Assembly: GCA_030601645.1 (NCBI GenBank)
Contig: JAUWBQ010000133.1
Coordinates: forward strand, 1-5,068
DNA from: Candidatus Bathyarchaeota archaeon
Lineage (GTDB): Archaea; Thermoproteota; Bathyarchaeia; TCS64
Direction: 5' to 3'
Length of the DNA: 5,068 nt
Shown here one piece after another: positions 1-4,355 of this stretch (positions are counted from its first letter, which is position 1; each line of letters starts with the position of its first letter). The notes beneath the pieces are model-generated. The model was not told the origin of the DNA. It saw nothing but the letters and a program-made list of their open reading frames with translations, and searched no databases. The position numbers and the translations under genes are program-made.

Positions 1-543
1 CTTTTCAAACAGGCCCGGGACATGGCCGAGGCCTACGAGAAGCCCGTCCTGATCCTGGAGGGGCGGATGTCCAGGGCTTTCAAGCGGAGCAGAATGAGGC
101 CCGCCTCAGTGTACGGCGCCCTCTCCAGCCTGGTCCTCGACTATGGCGTGTCCGTTGTCCCGACGGAGGATCCCGAGACCACGTCTATCCTCCTCCACCG
201 TATGGCCTACAGGGAGCAGGTCAGGGATAAGCGGCCCGTTCAGCTCCGGAGCGTGAAGCGGGACATGCCCCTTCACAGGAAGCAGGTCTTCCTCCTCTCG
301 GGGCTTCCCCAGATCGGTTCGACCCTGGCTGAGGAACTGCTGAGGCGTTTCGACAGCCCCTTCAGGGTGATGGAGGAGTTCACGAGCGCCGAGATCAGCG
401 TCTCGAGCAGCGGTAAGACGAGGCGCCTCGTGGGCTCCCTCTCCGAGGTCAGGGGGGTCGGTCCTGTGATCGTTGAGAACGCCCAGAGGCTGCTGACGGA
501 GTCTTTCTCGGATCTCTGCGATCTGGAGGAGGATGGGGGCTAG
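1..543 (+). CDS. xpf: XPF/Hef-family structure-specific endonuclease, C-terminal part (5' end outside window)
   Basis: The frame is open from base 1 to the TAG at 541-543, giving 180 visible residues. The ATG at 22 is internal, because seven in-frame codons (LFKQARD) precede it and read as family sequence. Visible residues 1 to about 85 are the last part of an ERCC4-type nuclease fold, including the EKPVLILEG strand. The catalytic GDxnERKxxxD region must lie upstream of the window, so activity cannot be judged here. Residues about 95-170 form a tandem helix-hairpin-helix domain, with hairpins at GLPQIGSTLA (101-110) and VRGVGPVIVENA (150-161). The link between the hairpins looks somewhat long. 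This domain dimerises these enzymes and binds branched DNA. Family members cut 3'-flap, fork and nicked-junction DNA in repair and replication restart. No clear PCNA-binding motif is seen in the acidic tail. Whether a Hef-type helicase precedes the nuclease cannot be seen. Confidence 0.9.
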   Translation, partial: LFKQARDMAEAYEKPVLILEGRMSRAFKRSRMRPASVYGALSSLVLDYGVSVVPTEDPETTSILLHRMAYREQVRDKRPVQLRSVKRDMPLHRKQVFLLSGLPQIGSTLAEELLRRFDSPFRVMEEFTSAEISVSSSGKTRRLVGSLSEVRGVGPVIVENAQRLLTESFSDLCDLEEDGG

Positions 544-555
544 GGTCTTTCTCTG

Positions 556-572
556 GGGAAATACTTTAATCT
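556..572 (+). promoter_or_regulatory. Probable TATA/BRE promoter of tRNA-Arg
   Basis: ACTTTAAT at 563-570 is preceded by the purine-rich GGGGAAAT, which resembles an archaeal BRE. Its centre lies about 32 bp before the tRNA 5' end. Transcription would therefore begin a few bases upstream of the mature tRNA, leaving a short leader for RNase P. It falls in the 55-bp gap after the nuclease stop codon, so the tRNA probably has its own promoter. Called from position and composition only. Confidence 0.5.
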
Positions 573-598
573 CGTTCTCTCCGTCCATTCTGTGCTGT

Positions 599-671
599 GG
601 GCCCGTAGCAGAGTGGATAATGCACCGGCCTCCGGAGCCGGAGACCATGGGTTCGAATCCCATCGGGCCCG
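599..671 (+). tRNA. trnR: tRNA-Arg (anticodon CCG)
   Basis: A complete cloverleaf folds by hand. The 7-bp acceptor GGGCCCG (599-605) pairs perfectly with CGGGCCC (664-670). The D arm pairs G608-C623, C609-G622 and A610-T621, around a loop containing GG. The anticodon stem CCGGC (625-629) pairs with GCCGG (637-641) around the loop CTCCGGA, giving anticodon CCG at 632-634, which reads CGG arginine codons. The variable loop is 5 nt. The T arm ATGGG/CCCAT encloses TTCGAAT. The discriminator base is G671, and CCA is not encoded because GCTA follows, so CCA must be added after transcription. There is no intron. Confidence 0.97.
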
Positions 672-736
672 CTACTAATTAGGTGCGAAACCATTTTATC
701 ATAGCCGCATCGGATTTTCGGTGAACAATCACAGGA

Positions 737-853
737 TCACACTGGATAAGAGCTGTCCAAGATGCGGACTCGCGCCAGCCCGTTGCTAAATTGCATCCTT
801 TCGTCAATGTTTCGCGCGCGAAAATTTTCTTTCTTCCGCTTCCCTATTCTCAT
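737..853 (-). CDS. Possible small basic protein, 38 aa, unknown function
   Basis: On the minus strand, ATG (853-851) follows AAGGAG (866-861) with a 7-nt spacer, a near-ideal archaeal ribosome binding site. The frame runs 38 codons to TGA at 739-737. The product is strongly basic at its N-terminus (MRIGKRKKENFRARN) and uses AGA, AGG and ATA codons like the confident genes. It lies 70 nt downstream of the methyltransferase stop on the same strand, so it could be co-transcribed. The CG tract at 813-820 falls inside it and encodes Arg-Ala-Arg. I recognise no domain. Because the region is purine-rich on this strand, both the Shine-Dalgarno match and the Lys/Arg bias could be compositional accidents. 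Confidence 0.28.
   Translation of the reverse strand: MRIGKRKKENFRARNIDERMQFSNGLARVRILDSSYPV
805..823. repeat. CG tract A: palindromic TTTCGCGCGCGAAA with CAATGT flank
   Basis: Bases 810-823 form a perfect 14-bp palindrome around (CG)4. The sequence CAATGT-TTCGCGCGCG at 805-820 recurs in reverse complement at 2038-2021, with a 2-nt insertion after CAATGT. The two copies face each other around the methyltransferase gene. Candidate roles are a protein-binding palindrome or one end of an inverted repeat; neither is established. Confidence 0.6.
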
Positions 854-903
854 CTACTCTCTCCTTTTACACCCACATATTTTTCAGAACGGAGTAAATG
901 ACT

Positions 904-913
904 ACGCGCGCGT
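904..913. repeat. CG tract B: palindrome ACGCGCGCGT
   Basis: This is a perfect 10-bp palindrome containing (CG)4. It begins 10 bp beyond the methyltransferase stop codon, in its 3' untranslated region. It belongs to the set of five long CG tracts confined to the spacers of this window. Confidence 0.6.
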
Positions 914-923
914 CCTGATAATA

Positions 924-1925
924 TTACGCTTTTACGGCGTAGATGAGACCGTCGCCATTGGGAAGTATCTCCCTCTCGATGTTCATGAATCCTGCCGCGA
1001 GGAGCATCTCCCTGTGGTCTCCCTCAGAATAGTATCCGGCCTCATCCTCCCAGTTGAGGTTGATAAGGTACCAGCCCACCTCCTCGACAGGGGTGGTCTT
1101 GGAATCATCCATGATGTGCCCAAGTATGAAGATAGAGCCACCAGGGTTCACTGACTCTCCCATGTTCTTTATTGCGGTCCGCGCGTGTTCCGGGCTGAGG
1201 ACCTGGATAATGGCTCTAAGGATCAACGCGTCGAACTTTTGCTTGCATGGGCCCTCCAATATGCTTCCCTCAATCACAGTGATGTCTGTCATGCCCTGTT
1301 CATTGAGAAGTACCTTGGCGACGGGGGTCACCGATGGAAGATCGATAACCGTGTACTTAACCTCTGGATAGGCCCTCGCTAGCGCTGCCGCCAGACCTCC
1401 CGATGCTCCACCGATGTCAGCGACGGTGCTGTAGCGGCTAAAGTCGAATCTCTTCGCGAGCTCTTCTCCGGCCTTGACAGCTACTGGCATCGTTCCCCTG
1501 AACGTGCTGAGGAGGGCATCGAAGTTCAGCCCCTCATAGTCGAAGCTATCGATAGCTTTTCCCTGTTTGAAGGTCTCGCCTGTCTTGATGCCCGCCTCAA
1601 ACGCCCAGTACTTTAGGTAGGGGTTAACGGCAACGTGCTCTCCGATGTAGTCGGGTTTCCCCGTGACAAGGTAGTGGCTGGTCTCGGGGGTGTTCGCGAC
1701 TTTTTCGCCGTCGACCTCCAGCAACTCGGCGGCGACGAGGGCATTGAGGAGGCGTTCCACGAAATGGGGTTTGGTCTCTAGTGCGGTCGCAACCTCCTTT
1801 ACCGTCAAGGGACAGTTATCCAAGATTGAGAAGACGTCGAGCTGGGTCCCGACGAAAAGGGCGATGGAGGACCAGAGTGAGGTGGAGTGCCTCATGATGG
1901 TTGTAGGTTTCATTGTCTCGCTCAT
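924..1925 (-). CDS. SAM-dependent O-methyltransferase, ASMT/COMT-like (dimerisation plus methyltransferase domains)
   Basis: This 333-residue protein has the usual length of the two-domain O-methyltransferase family. Residues about 12-95 form a winged-helix dimerisation domain (LTVKEVATALETKPHFVERLLNAL region). Residues about 135-320 form the Rossmann-type SAM domain. Motif I is VADIGGASGG (168-177), an acidic VIDLP (193-197) likely holds the SAM ribose, and a late PGGSIFILG strand (261-269) follows. Where plant and animal members have L-K-x-x-x-H-D-W with a catalytic His, this protein has LRAIIQVLSPEHA (236-248), so His aligns with Gln241 and Asp with Val242. It may transfer methyl by proximity, use another base or act on a different nucleophile. 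The substrate is unknown; family members modify small aromatic or polyketide-like molecules. ATG 1925 is the furthest upstream start in this frame, because the open codons before it contain no start codon. It overlaps the stop of a 15-codon ORF and is transcribed divergently from the oxidoreductase operon. Confidence 0.88.
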   Translation of the reverse strand: MSETMKPTTIMRHSTSLWSSIALFVGTQLDVFSILDNCPLTVKEVATALETKPHFVERLLNALVAAELLEVDGEKVANTPETSHYLVTGKPDYIGEHVAVNPYLKYWAFEAGIKTGETFKQGKAIDSFDYEGLNFDALLSTFRGTMPVAVKAGEELAKRFDFSRYSTVADIGGASGGLAAALARAYPEVKYTVIDLPSVTPVAKVLLNEQGMTDITVIEGSILEGPCKQKFDALILRAIIQVLSPEHARTAIKNMGESVNPGGSIFILGHIMDDSKTTPVEEVGWYLINLNWEDEAGYYSEGDHREMLLAAGFMNIEREILPNGDGLIYAVKA

Positions 1926-1969
1926 TTCGGTAACCCCAGGAACTGGATTAATATTCTTCGGAGAATCAT
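1922..1969 (-). CDS. 15-codon upstream ORF overlapping the methyltransferase start
   Basis: On the minus strand, ATG (1969-1967) follows AGGAG (1980-1976) with a 6-nt spacer, the best ribosome binding site near the methyltransferase. It encodes MILRRILIQFLGLPK. It ends at TGA 1924-1922, which overlaps the methyltransferase ATG as ATGA. The methyltransferase start itself has only a weak GGGGTT upstream. This is the arrangement expected for translational coupling or a leader peptide that controls the downstream gene. Because the peptide is so short, it could also simply be a ribosome loading site. Confidence 0.5.
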   Translation of the reverse strand: MILRRILIQFLGLPK

Positions 1970-2000
1970 GTCCTTCTCCTTAATCTACTCTAAATCCAAT

Positions 2001-2012
2001 TATATGATAAAT
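2001..2012 (-). promoter_or_regulatory. Probable TATA box of the methyltransferase transcript
   Basis: Read on the minus strand, 2012-2001 is ATTTATCATATA, preceded by the BRE-like CCGAAG. Transcription would start around 1983-1976, just before or at the AGGAG of the 15-codon upstream ORF. CG tract C (2028-2020) abuts the upstream side of this promoter, a typical position for an activator or operator. The same A/T block read on the + strand (TTATATGATAAA, 2000-2011) could serve a + strand transcript through the small ORF at 2042. Confidence 0.45.
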
Positions 2013-2019
2013 CTTCGGT

Positions 2020-2038
2020 GCGCGCGCGAAAGACATTG
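2020..2038. repeat. CG tract C: GCGCGCGCG with inverted CAATGT flank, at the methyltransferase promoter
   Basis: The alternating tract spans 2020-2028. The reverse complement of 2021-2038 is CAATGTCTTTCGCGCGCG, which matches tract A (805-820) except for two added bases. It lies directly upstream of the probable methyltransferase TATA/BRE, so a regulator bound here could control that gene. It is also the inner tract of the three in the divergent spacer. Confidence 0.6.
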
Positions 2039-2041
2039 TGT

Positions 2042-2173
2042 ATGGTGAAACTATACAAATTAGGCGGGCGCGCGCAACTCGTGGCTGAACCATACGTCTA
2101 CAGCCGCGCGCGCGACAGCCAGCTTGCGGGCCTGAGGTTCTCTGGCTCACCTGAGTACGAGATAAGTTATTAA
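2042..2173 (+). CDS. Possible 43-aa small protein, unknown function
   Basis: ATG at 2042 opens 43 codons ending at TAA 2171-2173, upstream of the oxidoreductase operon on the same strand. The product starts MVKLYKLGGRAQLVAEPY and ends SPEYEISY. Codon choice resembles that of a gene (TAC, GAG, GGC, AGC preferred). There is no Shine-Dalgarno sequence, but a TATA-like TTATATGATAAA at 2000-2011 could give a transcript with a very short leader. CG tracts D and E lie within it and read as Gly-Arg-Ala and Arg-Ala-Arg. No domain is recognised. Its stop overlaps the putative operon TATA box, so this may be regulatory DNA that happens to be open. Confidence 0.25.
   Translation: MVKLYKLGGRAQLVAEPYVYSRARDSQLAGLRFSGSPEYEISY
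2068..2075. repeat. CG tract D: (GC)4
   Basis: GCGCGCGC in the divergent spacer, about 90 bp upstream of the probable operon TATA box. It is one of three such tracts within 95 bp (2020-2114). It lies inside the doubtful 43-codon ORF. Confidence 0.55.
2103..2120. repeat. CG tract E: (CG)5 flanked by CAGCC direct repeats
   Basis: The longest alternating run in the window is (CG)5 at 2105-2114. It is bracketed by a direct repeat of CAGCC at 2101-2105 and 2116-2120, the first copy overlapping the tract by one base. It lies about 50 bp upstream of the probable operon TATA box. It is also within the doubtful 43-codon ORF. Confidence 0.55.
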
Positions 2174-2174
2174 A
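2165..2174 (+). promoter_or_regulatory. Probable TATA box of the oxidoreductase operon
   Basis: AGTTATTAAA at 2165-2174 would place transcription start near 2196, leaving about 22 nt of leader that includes the ribosome binding site at 2204-2210. A second A/T block, TTAAAAATA (2191-2199), would place the start at the initiation codon itself, which does not fit the use of a Shine-Dalgarno sequence. The first is therefore preferred. Called from spacing only. Confidence 0.4.
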
Positions 2175-2203
2175 CGATCATTGGAATGCCTTAAAAATAA
2201 TAC

Positions 2204-2210
2204 AAGGTGG
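2204..2210 (+). promoter_or_regulatory. Ribosome binding site fixing a TTG start
   Basis: AAGGTGG lies 7 nt before the TTG at 2218. The frame upstream is open but has no ATG or GTG start, and the next in-frame ATG falls at residue 42, inside the conserved gamma domain. The site therefore supports initiation at TTG 2218. Confidence 0.75.
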
Positions 2211-2217
2211 AAAAGAC

Positions 2218-3153
2218 TTGGAAGAAATATATTACATAGAAACTAATGGAAGGGGAGTCAAGAGCGATAGCATTGCAAGGGAGATTGTCGACACGATCGC
2301 TACCGCAGCTCTAAAAGACGGAAACGTGGCCATCAGCTACATGAGTTACGGCGATGACCCCGTCAGAGTGGGGATACCGATGAAAGCCTTCGCTGCTGTG
2401 AGCTCGAAATGGGAGTATATAGAGGGTGAGGTCGCTCGCTACAACCCGGATAGTGTCAATGTAAGTTTTATTCTAGATCAGACGCTCTCAAAGGGCGTTG
2501 AGAACTGGGCGAACATGGGGCGCCGATCCATTCTGGAAAAAATCAAGCTGGGTGCTTTAGTCATAGTAAACACCACCAGGACTCCCGAGGAATATCTAAC
2601 TTATCTACCTAAGACGGAATTGGAGTATACTCTTGTTACCCTAGATGGGGGAGATATCGAGAGGCCAAGCGTTCTGCCGCTTCTTGGGGCATTTGTAGCC
2701 GAGTCTTCGATCGTCTCGGAGCAGGCTTTGCATGATACGTTGGGTGAGAAATACCCCAACCTAGAAAAATTCGTTGAAAGCGCCGCGACGTTGAAGAAGA
2801 TGAAGGTGCCCAAAGGCGCGGGAGGCATGCCGCCGTACGGGCCTCCTCCCAGGCTACCAGGAGCCTCTGAGATGCCGATCGCCGTCGTGGTCCCAGCTGT
2901 CCCCGAAAAAGGCCGGAATCCTAATTATAAGACGAGTAGCAATCGAACCTACAAGCAAAGTATAGATCTCGATCAATGCATCCGCTGCAAGAATTGCTGG
3001 ATATTCTGCCCGGATGGTGCTATAGATATGAGGGGCGATGAGCTCCCCTCGATCGACTACGACTACTGCACAGGCTGCGGAATCTGCGTGAACACCTGCC
3101 CCGTCGGCGCGATAGATTCACAGATAGAATTCAAGGTGGAGGTTATGAAATGA
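2218..3153 (+). CDS. 2-oxoacid:ferredoxin oxidoreductase, fused gamma-delta subunit (oxalate oxidoreductase type)
   Basis: This 311-residue cytoplasmic subunit joins two parts that are separate proteins in most archaeal four-subunit pyruvate enzymes. Residues about 5-190 are the gamma domain, opening with GRGVKSDSIAREI (11-23), the usual GRGGQG-type segment. Residues about 191-245 are a linker rich in Pro and Gly (MPPYGPPPRLPG). Residues about 246-300 are the delta ferredoxin domain with two [4Fe-4S] sites: Cys254, 257, 260 and 264, and Cys284, 287, 290 and 294, all intact. These clusters carry electrons from the TPP site to external ferredoxin. The start is TTG, supported by AAGGTGG. Its TGA overlaps the alpha ATG by four bases, and a purine-rich AAGGTGGAGG at 3133-3142 serves the next gene. 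Fused gamma-delta followed by alpha and beta is the arrangement I recall for Moorella oxalate oxidoreductase. Fusions also occur in other 2-oxoacid oxidoreductases, so fusion alone does not set the substrate. Confidence 0.93.
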   Translation: MEEIYYIETNGRGVKSDSIAREIVDTIATAALKDGNVAISYMSYGDDPVRVGIPMKAFAAVSSKWEYIEGEVARYNPDSVNVSFILDQTLSKGVENWANMGRRSILEKIKLGALVIVNTTRTPEEYLTYLPKTELEYTLVTLDGGDIERPSVLPLLGAFVAESSIVSEQALHDTLGEKYPNLEKFVESAATLKKMKVPKGAGGMPPYGPPPRLPGASEMPIAVVVPAVPEKGRNPNYKTSSNRTYKQSIDLDQCIRCKNCWIFCPDGAIDMRGDELPSIDYDYCTGCGICVNTCPVGAIDSQIEFKVEVMK

Positions 3154-4349
3154 GTCAGGTTGAAGCGAGAAGGGAACTCATCACGGGCTGCGTCTCTGTG
3201 GCCCACGCGATCCGACTCTCAGATGTGGACGTTATAGCGGCCTACCCGATAAGGCCCTATACGGGCGTCATGAACGCCGTGGCTGAGATGCTGGGCGCGG
3301 GCGAGTTCGACGCAGAGTACCTTGTTGCAGACTCTGAGCACGGCCAGTTCGAGATAGGCAAGCACGCATCCATGGTTGGAGCCCGCGCGTTCGTCGGGAG
3401 CAGCGGTGTGGGATGGGCATACGCCATGGAAGCGATCGTAATCACGGCGACGAACCGAGCCCCGGTTGTGGCCCTGGTCGGCAATAGGGCTCTGGATGAT
3501 CCAGGTGCCTTCGGCACCGAGCATAACGAGACTTTCATGACGAGGGACATAGGTTGGATGTTTAGCTGGGCGGCCGACGCCCAGGAAGCCATGGACCTGA
3601 CTCTGCTATCCTATAGGATTTCGGAGGATCCGAGGGTCATGCTTCCCAGCGCTGTCTGCGCAGACGGGAGCTTTGTTACTCACATAAAATACCCTGTAGA
3701 CATCCCATCTCAGGAGCAGGTGGACCAGTTCCTACCACCCTACAAGCGCAGTTCCGCACTTCACCCAGATAATCCATTCACAGTGGCACCACAGTGCAAC
3801 GAAGAGTACGTCTTTGAAACGAGGAAGCAGATTGACGATGCCGTGAGGAGAGAGCACGAAGTCGTACTGGAGGCCCACAAGGACTTCAGCAAGATATTCG
3901 ACCGTCAGCACGAGCCTTTCCTTGAGACGTATATGACGGAAGATGCGGATATCATATTTATCGGGATAGGGAGCTTGGCACTCGCCGCGAGGGCTTCCGT
4001 GAGGGAGCTCAGGAAAAGAGGGAAGAAGGTCGGCTTTATCCGTATCAAGCGGTTCCGCCCATTCCCCACCGAAGAGCTGAGGTCGCTCCTTAAAGGGCGG
4101 GAGGCCGTGGGGGTCGTTGACATAGACTTCTCTTTCGGCTCCCCCAACCACGGAGGAGTCGTATATCAGGAGATAAGGTCTACTCTCTACGATGAGCCCG
4201 ATAAGCCACCGATCGTAAATTTCATCGCTGGATTGGGTGGGAGGCCCGTTACTGTGGCCACATTCAGAGAGATGGTAGATATAACCTTCAAGACGGCTGA
4301 ACGAGGGAAGCCGGAGAGGGATGTCTATTGGATAGATGTGAGGGTGTGA
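3150..4349 (+). CDS. 2-oxoacid:ferredoxin oxidoreductase alpha subunit, probable oxalate oxidoreductase
   Basis: This 399-residue subunit carries the pyrimidine-side TPP domain (about 12-180) and the second alpha domain (about 262-370; IGIGSLALAA, DIDFSFG, GLGGRPVT). The TPP-side Glu of ADSEHG is Glu63. Substrate residues are diagnostic. Pyruvate enzymes have YPITP, with Thr contacting the substrate carboxylate; this protein has YPIRP with Arg35. The next substrate loop is NRALDDPGAFG with Arg113, Asp116 and Phe121. From memory, Moorella oxalate oxidoreductase uses Arg31, Arg109, Asp112 and Phe117 of alpha, the last two in a mobile loop; all four match here with a constant +4 offset. A second Arg would suit a second carboxylate. 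The inferred reaction is oxalate to 2 CO2, passing two electrons to ferredoxin without CoA. Start ATG 3150 overlaps the previous stop and has AAGGTGGAGG upstream. Another dianionic or small 2-oxoacid substrate remains possible. Confidence 0.88.
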   Translation: MSQVEARRELITGCVSVAHAIRLSDVDVIAAYPIRPYTGVMNAVAEMLGAGEFDAEYLVADSEHGQFEIGKHASMVGARAFVGSSGVGWAYAMEAIVITATNRAPVVALVGNRALDDPGAFGTEHNETFMTRDIGWMFSWAADAQEAMDLTLLSYRISEDPRVMLPSAVCADGSFVTHIKYPVDIPSQEQVDQFLPPYKRSSALHPDNPFTVAPQCNEEYVFETRKQIDDAVRREHEVVLEAHKDFSKIFDRQHEPFLETYMTEDADIIFIGIGSLALAARASVRELRKRGKKVGFIRIKRFRPFPTEELRSLLKGREAVGVVDIDFSFGSPNHGGVVYQEIRSTLYDEPDKPPIVNFIAGLGGRPVTVATFREMVDITFKTAERGKPERDVYWIDVRV

Positions 4350-4355
4350 TGAAAA

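Larger units (their letters stand above)
672..923. other. Spacer between tRNA-Arg and the methyltransferase
   Basis: This 252-bp spacer separates the end of the + strand tRNA gene from the 3' end of the minus-strand methyltransferase. No confidently coding sequence is present. It contains two (CG)4 tracts (813-820 and 905-912), a pyrimidine-biased stretch with one G in 61 bases (825-885), and a possible 38-codon minus-strand ORF (737-853) with a good Shine-Dalgarno sequence. A T-rich run (CCATTTTATC, 691-700) could help end tRNA transcription, but this is weak. Confidence 0.6.

Noticed and set aside
106..663. 185-codon minus-strand frame across the nuclease and tRNA
   Set aside because: It runs antisense through both a conserved nuclease domain and a tRNA gene, and its product is unlike any family I know.
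721..789. 22-codon GTG frame with a CPRCG zinc-knuckle-like motif (KSCPRCGLAPARC)
   Set aside because: Too short, with no ribosome binding site and only three Cys, so a zinc site would be incomplete. It overlaps the antisense of another candidate and is probably chance.
762..1154. 130-codon + strand frame running into the antisense of the methyltransferase
   Set aside because: Most of it is antisense to a confident gene, the product has no recognisable domain, and it has no ribosome binding site.
924..1969. Frameshift joining the 15-codon ORF to the methyltransferase as one protein
   Set aside because: The methyltransferase N-terminus is already of normal family length, and the ATGA overlap is a standard coupling arrangement, so no frameshift is needed.
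2020..2114. CRISPR-like array made of the CG tracts
   Set aside because: Spacing is irregular (48 and 37 bp between starts), the tracts are only 8-10 bp and their flanks differ, so there is no repeat-spacer unit.
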